Notes: generated from the sequence alone by a model not told the origin. A stretch of 64,000 nt of DNA from Pedobacter sp. SYP-B3415 (GCF_004138205.1 NZ_RXNQ01000034.1:233074-297073), one strand, 5' to 3'; positions 47,765 to 56,512 are shown, numbered from the stretch's first letter. Translations and numbers: made by a program.

Positions 47765-49135
47765 ATGAAAACAAAATACATTTTTAAGGCATTTGCGCTC
47801 ATGTCTGTGCTTTGCCTTAGCACAGCCTGCGACAAGGGCTTCCTGGATGCAAAACCTAAGCAGGAGCACCTTGTGCCCCGGACCATCGCGGACTTTCAGC
47901 GAATTATGGATAACTTCCGAATCTTTGTTTTAAACAGCGCATCCGGTTTGATGCAAATATCAACCGACGACTTTGTCATTTCAGACGAAGGGCTGCTCGA
48001 GCTGCAAGCTGAGGAAATAGATGCTTACCGCTGGGAGCGGGACATGAGTTCCATAAACTGGGACTGGTCCCGAAGTTACGGGCTTATTTTTCACTGCAAT
48101 ATCGTATTAGAAGGCCTGGAGGCGATGCCGGATGAGGACAAACAAAAACCGGAGTACAGGGCCCTGCGCGGATCAGCACTTTTTGTACGCAGTAATGCCT
48201 TTTTCGATCTCTCTCATAGTTATAGCAAACCGTTCGACCAAACTACGGCACAGACAGATCCCGGTATTCCACTTAAGGTCAGTGCCGATATTTCTGAACG
48301 AAAGGGGCGGGGAAGTGTGCAGGAGTGTTATGCACGAATTATAAGCGACCTAAAGGAGGCTTTTGAGCTGCTGCCTGTAACAACAGCCTACAAAACCCGC
48401 CCAACAAAAGCAGCAGCGCAGGCGCTGCTGGCACGTGTCTATCTCTCTATGGCCGACTTCCCTAATGCGCTACAGGCTGCGCATGCAGCTTTGCAGGACA
48501 GAAATGAGTTGCTGGATTACAAGTCAATTGCAGACAATTCAGTACGTTCGTTTCCCGTGCCATTGCCAAATAACAATCCGGAGATTCTTTTTTATTCCGA
48601 AATGCCCAACTATTGGTTCTTCTTATCTGGTTTGACCGGCGTAAACCCGGACCTGTATGCATTATACGGACCATCAGACAGGCGAAAAAAAGTGTTTTTT
48701 ACCAATCAGGGTGGAATTTTAAACTTTAAAGGAAGCTACAGCGGTGCACCGCAGCTCTTCGCCGGCCTGGCAACTGATGAACTATACCTAACCCGTGCGG
48801 AGTGCCTTGCAAGAGCAGGCCGGACCATTGAAGCGCTGGCCGACCTTAATACCTTGCTTCGCAAAAGACATGACGCCGGCTTCATTGATTTAAAGATAAC
48901 GGATCCGGCTGAGCTTCTGAGAACAATATTGCTGGAACGCAGAAAGGAATTGGTGGGTCGCGGAGTTCGTTGGTTTGATCTCAGGCGGCTTAATAAGGAA
49001 CCAGCGTTGGCACAAACACTTAAACGTACGGTAAACGGTGTAGAGCGTAACCTCACTCCGAATGACGGCCGCTATGTTTTCCTCATACCGCCAATCGAGA
49101 TCTCCCTGAACCCTATGCCACAAAACGAGCGTTAA
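47765..49135 (+). CDS. SusD/RagB-family lipoprotein (unit 4)
   Basis: 456 residues with lipobox LSTAC and DKGFLDAKPKQ. The SusD fold is supported by RALRGSALFVRSNAFFDLSHSYSKPF in the middle and by ERRKELVGRGVRWFDLRRLNKEP near the C-terminus. The N-terminal PRTIADFQRIMDN and FLIPPIEISLNPMPQNER endings are typical of the group found beside TlpA proteins. It is last in the four-gene operon 41790-49135, with a strong terminator right after it. Confidence 0.93.
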   Translation: MKTKYIFKAFALMSVLCLSTACDKGFLDAKPKQEHLVPRTIADFQRIMDNFRIFVLNSASGLMQISTDDFVISDEGLLELQAEEIDAYRWERDMSSINWDWSRSYGLIFHCNIVLEGLEAMPDEDKQKPEYRALRGSALFVRSNAFFDLSHSYSKPFDQTTAQTDPGIPLKVSADISERKGRGSVQECYARIISDLKEAFELLPVTTAYKTRPTKAAAQALLARVYLSMADFPNALQAAHAALQDRNELLDYKSIADNSVRSFPVPLPNNNPEILFYSEMPNYWFFLSGLTGVNPDLYALYGPSDRRKKVFFTNQGGILNFKGSYSGAPQLFAGLATDELYLTRAECLARAGRTIEALADLNTLLRKRHDAGFIDLKITDPAELLRTILLERRKELVGRGVRWFDLRRLNKEPALAQTLKRTVNGVERNLTPNDGRYVFLIPPIEISLNPMPQNER

Positions 49136-49139
49136 AAAA

Positions 49140-49171
49140 AAAGGCCGGACGAAGTGATTCGTCCGGCCTTT
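49140..49171. terminator. Bidirectional terminator between the SusD and peptide genes
   Basis: AAAGGCCGGACGAA pairs perfectly with TTCGTCCGGCCTTT around a GTGA loop, with an A-run before and Ts after. It lies 5 bp past the SusD stop and 3 bp from the stop of the convergent peptide gene. Confidence 0.85.
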
Positions 49172-49173
49172 GG

Positions 49174-49455
49174 CTATTGAAGCTTGCCGACTTCCATATC
49201 CTCGGCTTCAGGATTGGCGCTGATCAGGTTGCTGTTGCTTTCAGGTGTTGATTCGAACTCTGCAGAACAAATCCTTTGAGGATCAGTTGCACAGGATTTG
49301 CCAACGGGCGCTTCGTCATGCCACTGTGCTCCCGTGCCGTCGTCATAAAAATAATAACGGGTTGCTGTGCCGGTAAATGCGCTTTGTGTAAATATCAGGG
49401 CGATTGCAGCGGCAATACCCAGAATGCCGCCAAGCGATTTTTTAAAATTTTTCAT
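49174..49455 (-). CDS. Small secreted Cys-pair peptide, DUF6520-like (copy A)
   Basis: 93 residues: a hydrophobic export signal (about 1-30, ending SAFTGTA), then RYYFYDDGTGAQWHDEAP. An invariant CATDPQRIC pair with seven residues between the cysteines is followed by an acidic, Asn/Glu-rich tail. The pattern is reminiscent of DUF6520 proteins in Bacteroidota. It is a tandem copy of the gene at 49581, and a 22-bp leader sequence is identical in the two. The function is not known; a disulfide-bonded exported peptide is likely. Confidence 0.8.
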   Translation of the reverse strand: MKNFKKSLGGILGIAAAIALIFTQSAFTGTATRYYFYDDGTGAQWHDEAPVGKSCATDPQRICSAEFESTPESNSNLISANPEAEDMEVGKLQ

Positions 49456-49476
49456 TGTCAGGGATGCTTTATTGCG

Positions 49477-49498
49477 TTTGAAAAAGCAACAAAAAGTT
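49477..49498 (-). repeat. 22-bp leader repeat upstream of peptide gene A
   Basis: TTTGAAAAAGCAACAAAAAGTT (plus strand), identical to 49882-49903. Each copy sits 20-22 nt before a peptide ATG, so it is probably a duplicated promoter or leader element. Confidence 0.75.
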
Positions 49499-49580
49499 AG
49501 GGGTTGTTATTCTAATAAGTTAGCCTCAAAGCCGAACAAATTGCCCTGCGGCCAACGATATTCGTGTTTATGGAAGAAGA

Positions 49581-49862
49581 CTATTGTAACCTTCCCAGTT
49601 CAGTTTCCTCAGCATCAGGATTATTGACGATGAGGTTGTTTGTAGTGGTTGGTGCGCTGTCAAACTCCGCCGAACATATGCGTTGGTTATCGGTTACGCA
49701 GGTCTTGTTGGTGGGTGCTTGTGTTTGCCACTTTGCTCCGGTTCCATCATCATAGAAATAGTAACGATCTGCAGCGCCGGTAAACGCACTTTGGGTACAT
49801 ACCAGGGCAAATGCAGCAGCAATGCCAAGCAGGCTGCCTTTTATTTTTTTAGCATTTTTCAT
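49581..49862 (-). CDS. Small secreted Cys-pair peptide, DUF6520-like (copy B)
   Basis: 93 residues, co-linear with copy A: same signal region, RYYFYDDGTGAKWQTQAP, then CVTDNQRIC with the same spacing, and an Asn/Asp-rich tail. About 60% of positions are shared by eye, and divergence is greatest in the tail. It lies between the MauE-like gene and copy A on one strand, likely as one operon with its own leader repeat. Confidence 0.8.
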   Translation of the reverse strand: MKNAKKIKGSLLGIAAAFALVCTQSAFTGAADRYYFYDDGTGAKWQTQAPTNKTCVTDNQRICSAEFDSAPTTTNNLIVNNPDAEETELGRLQ

Positions 49863-49881
49863 AATCAGGCTGCTTTTTGCA

Positions 49882-49903
49882 TTTGAAAAAGCAACAAAAA
49901 GTT
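49882..49903 (-). repeat. 22-bp leader repeat upstream of peptide gene B
   Basis: A perfect second copy of the element at 49477-49498, in the same position relative to the start codon. Confidence 0.75.
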
Positions 49904-49971
49904 GGTTTAAAAATGGGTTTAATAGTTACTTCCGGCATCGCCTGAAGTTAAAAATGTCTATGCTCAGCCGC

Positions 49972-50433
49972 TCATACCTTCCTCCTTTCCCGGCCATTTA
50001 AAAACAGGCCGCACAAAGACAGGGCTGCGCCTGCCAGGTTTAAAATAAAATGTCCTTCCCAGCTCAGGTTGCGGACAGTGCCAATACAGTTGCAAGGTGC
50101 CTGTGGAAAGTAGTCTGCAATAACAAGCGCGGCATACATAGCCGTTAGCGAGAAAAGAACGGTTGAGACAAAAATGCCGGCTCGCTGCCAGGGTGCGTGT
50201 AGCAGAAAAATTAACATCAGCAGGTTTAACGCTGGCAGCAGCCAGGTCAAAAGCGAAGTCACGCTGTCAGGAAAAACCTGGCTTTGCAGATGCCTGACAT
50301 ACTCACCGCGGTTTAACAGGCCGTCTGCGAGCGTATACGCCCAGTAACCGCCAAGTGCGAACAGCACAGTCATAAGAAAGATATATTGAAACGATCTCAT
50401 ACTGTAAAGTTCGCACAGGTACTGCCGGATCAA
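49972..50433 (-). CDS. MauE/DoxX-like redox-associated membrane protein
   Basis: 153 residues, four hydrophobic helices (FLMTVLFALGGYWAYTLA, LTWLLPALNLLMLIFLL, GIFVSTVLFSLTAMYAALVI, GHFILNLAGAALSLCGLF). A CNC motif (PCNCIG) in the last loop is typical of the MauE family. MauE is needed for disulfide formation or maturation of methylamine dehydrogenase. It is 109 bp upstream of the Cys-pair peptide genes on the same strand, which suggests a role in oxidising them. Confidence 0.8.
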   Translation of the reverse strand: MIRQYLCELYSMRSFQYIFLMTVLFALGGYWAYTLADGLLNRGEYVRHLQSQVFPDSVTSLLTWLLPALNLLMLIFLLHAPWQRAGIFVSTVLFSLTAMYAALVIADYFPQAPCNCIGTVRNLSWEGHFILNLAGAALSLCGLFLNGRERRKV

Positions 50434-50499
50434 ATGGGCAGCGGGCGGTTACGCAGGCACCCTTAGAAGGGAAAAATACCGGCAGCAGACGGTTCAGGC

Positions 50500-51069
50500 C
50501 TATGCCTGACGTTTAGAGCGCAGCAAGCTTGTTTCTGACATGCGCAGATATGCACAGATCAGGCGGTTCGGAAGGCGATACCAAATGTCAGGAAATTCGG
50601 CCTGGAAAGCTTCGAAACGATACGGCGGCCTCATGAGTAACATTCTGTTGTGCGCTTGTCGCCGTTCTTCCTTCCGGTGGAAAAAATAACGCAACACTTT
50701 CTCTGCTTCAGGCTGTTCCTGCCAGATTCGTTTTGCGTCATTCATAGATAGGCAGATGAGTTCGGTTGGCTCAATGGCCTTCAGGAAGGAATACACCCTG
50801 GTTTTAAAGCCAAAAAGACCCGAAACCGAAAAAACGAGATCGCCGGGAACAACAAAATCAGCAAGAATGTCGTCGCCATAACCGGCTTCCTGCCAGCAGG
50901 CAAACAGTCCTGATTCTACAAATGAGACTTGTTTTCGGAAAACTGAAGCACCTGCGTAATCCTTCTGTTCACCGTACCGTCTGCGGTAGAGATATGGCTC
51001 CACTGCATGGTAGAAACCAGCAGACACACCAGTGCCCGCCAGCAAATTCTGGATTTTTAAATATGACAT
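50500..51069 (-). CDS. Crp/Fnr-family transcription regulator
   Basis: 189 residues from the ATG at 51069 (MSYLKIQNLL); the upstream extension to 51123 is poor coding. A cyclic-nucleotide-binding-like beta barrel (residues 10-120; FVVPGDLVFSVSGLF) precedes a short C-terminal HTH ending PNRLICAYLRMSETSLLRSKRQ. The usual effector residues are not conserved, so cAMP binding is doubtful. It is divergent from the membrane gene at 51275 and just upstream of the MauE-peptide genes on the same strand, the obvious local targets. Confidence 0.85.
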   Translation of the reverse strand: MSYLKIQNLLAGTGVSAGFYHAVEPYLYRRRYGEQKDYAGASVFRKQVSFVESGLFACWQEAGYGDDILADFVVPGDLVFSVSGLFGFKTRVYSFLKAIEPTELICLSMNDAKRIWQEQPEAEKVLRYFFHRKEERRQAHNRMLLMRPPYRFEAFQAEFPDIWYRLPNRLICAYLRMSETSLLRSKRQA

Positions 51070-51274
51070 GGGACGATAAAAATTTATATTAAATATACTT
51101 TTTTCGTCCGATTTATAAAACATGTTTCTGTAACTTACTTTGATGTCAAATTTGAGTTAACATGGGCTGCCCGCGTCATCTTTTTCGTTAGTAGTCTCAA
51201 AGCCTGCTATTTCTGATTTGGTTGGTATCCGAAACTCTGTTATTTTTACCACAGGGGGGCAATAATTTTCAGCC

Positions 51275-51676
51275 ATGACGTACTACGTGCATTCAGTTGC
51301 CTCTTTAAGAAAGATCCTTTGGGCCGACAGCATTCTCGGCGGAATCACCGCTATTGTCGGTATAACATTGGCAAAGCTTGCGGGCAGGTTCCTCGGGCTT
51401 CCGGTTGCTGTTGTGTTTGCCATAGCGGTCATAACCCTTTTGTATGCCCTGCTTGCATTCTCCCTGGCTATCCAAAAAAGACCCCCGGTATTGAGGTTGG
51501 TGTTTCTGATCCGGGCAAACTGGTTCTGGACAGGCGTAAGTATTTTTTTACTTATCCGTTTTATTAGCGGGTGTACAGTGTACGGCGCCATTTTTTTAAT
51601 TCTTCAGGTGCTGGTTGTTGGCCTGCTGGCTTTGTTGGAGGGCCGGCATTTAATGCAGACAGAGCCGCTCAGCTAA
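51275..51676 (+). CDS. Four-helix integral membrane protein, unknown
   Basis: 133 residues with four transmembrane segments (about 15-40, 43-65, 78-98, 103-125) and basic loops. No family recognised with certainty. Divergent from the Crp-family gene, so it may belong to its regulon. Confidence 0.75.
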   Translation: MTYYVHSVASLRKILWADSILGGITAIVGITLAKLAGRFLGLPVAVVFAIAVITLLYALLAFSLAIQKRPPVLRLVFLIRANWFWTGVSIFLLIRFISGCTVYGAIFLILQVLVVGLLALLEGRHLMQTEPLS

Positions 51677-51771
51677 GTTGCATTGCATCAGCCGATGGAC
51701 AAAAAATATAGATTAGACCGGTCTGAGGCTTATCAGCCTGTCAATATTGTTTAACTTTCCAAAAAATTCAG

Positions 51772-52821
51772 ATGGAACTTACCGCAGAAGATTATCAAAG
51801 ATATAACCGGCAGATCAGAATGGAAGGTTTCGGCGCTGAGGCACAGCTCAGCCTCAAAAAGGGTTCTGTTTTGGTTGTGGGTGCAGGCGGACTGGGGTGC
51901 CCGGCTTTGCTTTATCTGGCTTCGGCCGGTGTCGGAAGGATTGGCATTGCCGATAACGATGTGATAACCTTGTCGAACCTTCAACGACAGATCCTTTTTG
52001 ATACGGCAGATATTGGCAAAGCAAAAGCAACCGTTGCTGCTGAAAAACTTCGTTTGAAAAATCCCCATACAGCAATGGAGGTTATCAATGCGCGTGTAAC
52101 GGCACAAAATGTGCTGGAAATTGTTAGCCGGTACGATGTTGTGATCGATGGAACAGATAATTTCGAGGCGGCTTATCTGCTTAATGATGCCTGTGTTATT
52201 ACTGGCAGGCCCCTGGTATACGGTTCGCTGTTTCAGTATGAAGGGCAGCTTAGTACATTCAACTACCAGGGCGGTCCTACGTTACGCTGTCTTTTTCCTG
52301 AGCCGCCTGATGATGCCGAAAATTGCAGTATAGCCGGGGTCCTTGGTGTTTTACCCGGGCTTATCGGTACCTGGCAGGCTACTGAAGCTATCAAAATACT
52401 CAGTGGCACAGGCAAACCACTCAGCGGCGAACTGCTTGTCTTAAATGCACTCGGGAATCAGATAGATCGCATGCGCTTTGCGGCAGTGCCTGAAAACAAA
52501 GTTATAAAACAACTGAAACCATACGGACAGCCGGCTGCGGGAGTAGATATTGATTCTACTACCTTCAGGCAAAAGCTTGAGAATGAAAACGTGCAGGTTG
52601 TGGATGTGCGTGAACCCTCTGAGTTTGCTGCTTTCAACATCGGCGGGAAAAACATTCCAGTTACTAATCTCGAAAAACGAATTGATGAAATTGATCCCCG
52701 GATAGAGACCGTGGTAGTTTGCCACTCGGGTATCAGGTCTAAAAAGGCAATGGCTGTTATACTTGACCATTTCCCGCAGATTAATATTAAAAACCTGAAA
52801 TACGGACTGCAAACTTACTAG
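51772..52821 (+). CDS. E1-like MoeB/ThiF adenylyltransferase with C-terminal rhodanese domain
   Basis: 349 residues. The E1 domain (1-245) has GAGGLGCPALLYLASAG for ATP, DNDVITLSNLQRQ, DGTDNFEAAYLLNDAC and GVLGVLPGLIGTWQA. The rhodanese-like domain (about 265-349) has active cysteine VVCHSGIRSKKA. It should activate a ubiquitin-like sulfur carrier (MoaD/ThiS type) and supply sulfur. The zinc CxxC pairs of MoeB are largely lost: one Cys remains in LRCLFP and the later pair is missing. No carrier gene is adjacent. Confidence 0.9.
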   Translation: MELTAEDYQRYNRQIRMEGFGAEAQLSLKKGSVLVVGAGGLGCPALLYLASAGVGRIGIADNDVITLSNLQRQILFDTADIGKAKATVAAEKLRLKNPHTAMEVINARVTAQNVLEIVSRYDVVIDGTDNFEAAYLLNDACVITGRPLVYGSLFQYEGQLSTFNYQGGPTLRCLFPEPPDDAENCSIAGVLGVLPGLIGTWQATEAIKILSGTGKPLSGELLVLNALGNQIDRMRFAAVPENKVIKQLKPYGQPAAGVDIDSTTFRQKLENENVQVVDVREPSEFAAFNIGGKNIPVTNLEKRIDEIDPRIETVVVCHSGIRSKKAMAVILDHFPQINIKNLKYGLQTY

Positions 52822-52860
52822 CGGCTGAGAAGCAAAGGGGGAACGCGCTCATAATGCCTT

Positions 52861-53139
52861 TTATTTTTTATCGCTGTGACCAAGACTCATGCCGGGAGAC
52901 ACCCGGTCGCGAACCAGTTGCTTAAGCTCTTTGATTTCCGGAAACCGCTGTTCTGTCTGACGGTCGAAGATCAGGGTCTCATCTGCGTAAACCTGAAATA
53001 CGCCCGATGTATCACTTGGTACAAGCGTAACACCATAAACAACGCCGGCAAATGTTATAAGCAGTTCCTGAGCCATATAAGCTGATCTGAGCATCCAGCC
53101 ACACTTCGGACAGTAACAGATAGATATTGTTGGTTTCAT
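52861..53139 (-). CDS. SelT/SelW/SelH-family (Rdx) thioredoxin-like protein
   Basis: 92 residues with a CPKC redox motif near the N-terminus (ISICYCPKCGWMLRSAYMAQELL) followed by GVTLVPSDTSGVFQVY, the Rdx fold. A Cys version replaces the selenocysteine. Small cytosolic redox protein; partner unknown. Confidence 0.9.
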   Translation of the reverse strand: MKPTISICYCPKCGWMLRSAYMAQELLITFAGVVYGVTLVPSDTSGVFQVYADETLIFDRQTEQRFPEIKELKQLVRDRVSPGMSLGHSDKK

Positions 53140-53233
53140 AACTTAAAGGTATAGATTGCCTGTCCATATTAAAGCATAGCGGCGCTAAAAGGCTGCAAAT
53201 AGCCCGCGATTCCTGAACAACTAAACCTGCACC

Positions 53234-54127
53234 ATGAAAAATCTGATTTTACTGGCTTTTATCTTTTCCGTTTTTATCGTCCGGGCACAATCGCCTCAGC
53301 CTGTTATTGTGATGCAAACAGACTTTGGATTAAAAGACGGCGCTGTCTCTGCTATGAAAGGTGTAGCTACCGGTGTTTCGCCTGACCTGCGAATCTATGA
53401 CCTGACGCACGAAATACCCCCGTACAATGTCTGGGAAGGCGCCTACCGCCTCTTCCAAACAGTGCCATACTGGCCGAAAGGCACCGTGTTCGTATCTGTT
53501 GTAGATCCGGGCGTAGGCACCGAACGGAAATCTGTTGTCGCGCTTACCAGGACCGGGCATTTTATCGTTACACCTGATAATGGCACGCTGACCTTGCTGG
53601 CGGATGAAATCGGCATCGCTGCCGTAAGCGAAATAGACGAGGCGTTGAACCGGCGCAGGGACTCCCGGGAGTCATACACTTTTCACGGGCGCGATGTGTA
53701 CGCCTATACCGCGGCCAGGCTCGCTTCGGGTCTGATCAACTTTGAAGGTGTAGGCAAACAACTCCCGGATACGGTTGTGCGCCTTCCCTACCAGCAAGCT
53801 GTGTATGACCAGGGAAAGATTTACGGAACTATCCCTATACTTGATATACAGTATGGAAACGTGTGGACAAACATCGGTAACGACCTGCTTCTGCGTGCCG
53901 GTCTGAAGTATGGTGACCGTTTGAAGGTTACGATCAGCAACGGAAAAAAAACGGTTTATACAGGTTCAGTACCTTTCCTGAAGACTTTTGGGGAGGCACC
54001 TGAAGGCACACCTCTCGTATACCTGAACAGCCTGATGCAACTTTCAATTGCGCTGAATATGGCAAGTTTTGCTGAAAAATTTGGCATTGGTAGCGGGAAC
54101 ACCTGGAAAGTGGTGATTGCCAATTAA
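53234..54127 (+). CDS. Exported SAM hydroxide adenosyltransferase (DUF62 family)
   Basis: 297 residues. The DUF62 fold has conserved VMQTDFGLKDGAV, FVSVVDPGVGTERKSV, TPDNGTLTLL and FHGRDVYAYTAA. Family enzymes hydrolyse S-adenosylmethionine to adenosine and methionine using hydroxide. An obvious signal peptide (MKNLILLAFIFSVFIVRAQ) makes it a periplasmic protein, where SAM is not normally available, so the physiological substrate is unclear. Confidence 0.9.
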   Translation: MKNLILLAFIFSVFIVRAQSPQPVIVMQTDFGLKDGAVSAMKGVATGVSPDLRIYDLTHEIPPYNVWEGAYRLFQTVPYWPKGTVFVSVVDPGVGTERKSVVALTRTGHFIVTPDNGTLTLLADEIGIAAVSEIDEALNRRRDSRESYTFHGRDVYAYTAARLASGLINFEGVGKQLPDTVVRLPYQQAVYDQGKIYGTIPILDIQYGNVWTNIGNDLLLRAGLKYGDRLKVTISNGKKTVYTGSVPFLKTFGEAPEGTPLVYLNSLMQLSIALNMASFAEKFGIGSGNTWKVVIAN

Positions 54128-54241
54128 CGCGGAGTAAAAAAATATTGAATTTAGTATTATTTAATTGTTCATGGCGGTGTATTTTAGACCGTACCGGCTT
54201 TTGTAAACTAACCAATTATTCACCGGTATACATTCATCCCC

Positions 54242-54532
54242 ATGAAACAAGAAGAAATGTTAACCGTGCAGGATCTTGCACGGCTTGAAAAGAAAATTAA
54301 CGATTGTGTACAACTCCTTTCAGACCTGGTTCGTAAACGCAATCCTCCCATCCAAACGGTCCCTGAGATTTTAAAGGTTGACGATGTTGAACGTCTTTAT
54401 GCGCTGAGCCCCTACCTGCAGCGCGAGGCGAGAAGAAACGGTACGCTGAGGTACATGGTATCGGGACGGCGGGAAATTACTTATAACAGAACCGCTGTTG
54501 AAGCTTTCCTAAGAAGCCGGACATTGAACTAA
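54242..54532 (+). CDS. Small DNA-binding-like protein (HTH_17/excisionase type)
   Basis: 96 residues: a helical N-terminus (LARLEKKINDCVQLLSDLV), then an excisionase-like VPEILKVDDVERLYALSPYLQREARRNGTLRYMVSGRREITYNRTAVEAFL. The -RRNGTLRYMVSGRREITY- wing is typical of HTH_17/MerR-like proteins. No integrase is nearby. The call is moderate. Confidence 0.6.
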   Translation: MKQEEMLTVQDLARLEKKINDCVQLLSDLVRKRNPPIQTVPEILKVDDVERLYALSPYLQREARRNGTLRYMVSGRREITYNRTAVEAFLRSRTLN

Positions 54533-54731
54533 TTACCGGATCAGGCTACTTTCAAGGTCATTTCAGACACCTAAACAGGTGCCCCTGGTCGAAAATGCAA
54601 ATGGGGCCGCTGCCGTTTACGTGATTGAAGTGTGAAATGTCCTAAGAGCGGTTGTACCGGCTCCGTGCGGTCGTTACCTGCTGCCAGATTGCCGCTGTGG
54701 CACAGATGGTTACTATATTTCAAGCTGTTCG

Positions 54732-55229
54732 TCACTTTTTGGTGAGCGGATAACCGGTCATCGGGATCCGTACATTTTTCTCACCATTTCGAAGCTGTGC
54801 AATGATTGTATTGATGTTAGCTGTCCGGGTTTCATCAGTTTTAACTTTATAAAGGTATTTGATCGCATCCCTGCGGCGGGCAGCTGTCAAAGCACCGAAG
54901 GCAGCGCTGAGCCCTTCACGCGACAGCGCCGCCTCGAGATCTGGGTGCATGTTGGGAACAGCTTCCTGCTTTTTTTTAACCTGCTTGATCTCAAAGCTGG
55001 CAACTTGTCCCAATGCTGTTTTGCCGCCTTTCATCATGATGGCATTAACGAAAAGCCTGTAGGGCGCGTTTTTAACAGGCACCAGTGTTTTGGTGAAATC
55101 AAATCCGTTTATTACGCCATGAATGTGAATGTACCCTTTCTCGGGGGTCATCCTTGCAGTAATAGCTACCGGGACATCGACACACCAGTTGATCCCGGTC
55201 TTGTAGATCTGAGCTTTGAATTGATACAT
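54732..55229 (-). CDS. YdeI/OmpD-associated family protein (DUF1905)
   Basis: 165 residues. DUF1905 is in the N-terminal 90 (YIHIHGVINGFDFTKTLVPVKNAPYRLFVNAIMMKGG) and a YdeI-type C-terminus follows (LSAAFGALTAARRRDAIKYLYKVKTDETR). Distant family members are linked to stress and bacteriocin tolerance; the exact role is unknown. Confidence 0.85.
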   Translation of the reverse strand: MYQFKAQIYKTGINWCVDVPVAITARMTPEKGYIHIHGVINGFDFTKTLVPVKNAPYRLFVNAIMMKGGKTALGQVASFEIKQVKKKQEAVPNMHPDLEAALSREGLSAAFGALTAARRRDAIKYLYKVKTDETRTANINTIIAQLRNGEKNVRIPMTGYPLTKK

Positions 55230-55270
55230 GATTTAGAAAGTTTAAAACCGATCGTATTGGAGCAGATATA

Positions 55271-56512
55271 CTATTGTTCCAGAAAATCGAGATCGGTATG
55301 ATGCGTTTCCGGAATTGTCGAAATCGAATAAAAGCCGATGAGAAAACAGATGACGCCAACGATGGCAGCTGCATGCAGTTCCAGTAAAGAAGGTTTCATC
55401 CAGCCGTACAGTGTTGTCATACCCACCACCGTTCCGCGAACCATGTTAGGAACTGTCGTAGCTGCGGTGGCCCGAAGATTGGTGCCGAACTGTTCTGCAC
55501 CAATCGTCACGAACATGGCCCAGTACCCGATTCCGAAGCCCAGCCAAAGGCACATGCCGTACAAAACGGCAGCACTTTTAATGCCGCCATACAGGTAAAT
55601 TACAGTCCCGATCAGGGTAAAGGCCATAAAAAGTATCACGGCCTTTTTTCGCGACTGAAGCCTGTAACTGATCACTCCGCTGAGCAGATCGCCTGCAGCA
55701 AGGCCAACGTAACACCACATAACAGCCAGCCCCGGTTTAATGGCTTCGGCAATATTCATGGCTTTCCCGAGTTCATTTCCGAAGGTGGCAAGAATCCCGA
55801 TCACATACCAGGTTGGTAATCCAATGCCAATACACTTCAGGTATTTTCTGAACCGGCCGGCATTGGTAAAGAAAGAGAAAAAATCTCCGCGTCTTACGGC
55901 ATCGTTCTGCTTCATCTGTTTGAACATGCCGGACTCAAAGACACCAATACGCAGCAGCAGAAGGAGGATACCCAACGCTCCGCCGGTAAAATAAGCGTAG
56001 CGCCAGCTAAACAGCTCGACAGTAAAGTAAGCTGCAACGGCTCCGAGAAGTCCGACTCCGGCAACTACAGACGTACCAAGCGCCCGCAGTTTTTTTGGCA
56101 GGCTTTCAGAAACAAGGGTAATGCCGGCGCCCAGTTCGCCCGCAAGACCTACACCGGCCACAAAGCGGAGCAGCTTGTAAGGGGCAATGTCCTGAACAAA
56201 GCCACATGCGAAATTGGCAACCGAGTAGGTAATGATTGAACCGAATAAAACGGAGAGTCTTCCTTTTTTATCGCCCAAAATACCCCAGACAATTCCTCCG
56301 ATGAGCAGTCCGCTCATCTGCCAGTTTAAAATACTGGCACCTTCAATACTCCTTGCCTGTTCGTCAAGTCCGAGTTCTGTAAGACTTGGAATGCGGACGA
56401 TGCCAAAAAGCAGCAGGTCATAGATATCAACAAAATAGCCGAGCGCGGCCACAATAACAGGTGCACTGAGCAGGTACTGCCAGTCTTTTTTTTCGGTTTC
56501 GCTGATGGTCAT
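55271..56512 (-). CDS. MFS transporter
   Basis: 413 residues with about 12 transmembrane helices. GILGDKKGRLSVLFGS matches the MFS loop 2-3 signature (GxLaDrxGRkxxl), and GYWAMFVTIGAEQFGTNLRATA is typical of the metabolite-proton-symporter group. Substrate unknown. It lies upstream of, and on the same strand as, the YdeI-like gene. Confidence 0.9.
   Translation of the reverse strand: MTISETEKKDWQYLLSAPVIVAALGYFVDIYDLLLFGIVRIPSLTELGLDEQARSIEGASILNWQMSGLLIGGIVWGILGDKKGRLSVLFGSIITYSVANFACGFVQDIAPYKLLRFVAGVGLAGELGAGITLVSESLPKKLRALGTSVVAGVGLLGAVAAYFTVELFSWRYAYFTGGALGILLLLLRIGVFESGMFKQMKQNDAVRRGDFFSFFTNAGRFRKYLKCIGIGLPTWYVIGILATFGNELGKAMNIAEAIKPGLAVMWCYVGLAAGDLLSGVISYRLQSRKKAVILFMAFTLIGTVIYLYGGIKSAAVLYGMCLWLGFGIGYWAMFVTIGAEQFGTNLRATAATTVPNMVRGTVVGMTTLYGWMKPSLLELHAAAIVGVICFLIGFYSISTIPETHHTDLDFLEQ

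Noticed and set aside
54242..54532. Excisionase-like gene as evidence of an integrated element
   Set aside because: No integrase, att repeat, tRNA junction or mobilisation gene is near; a single HTH protein is not enough.
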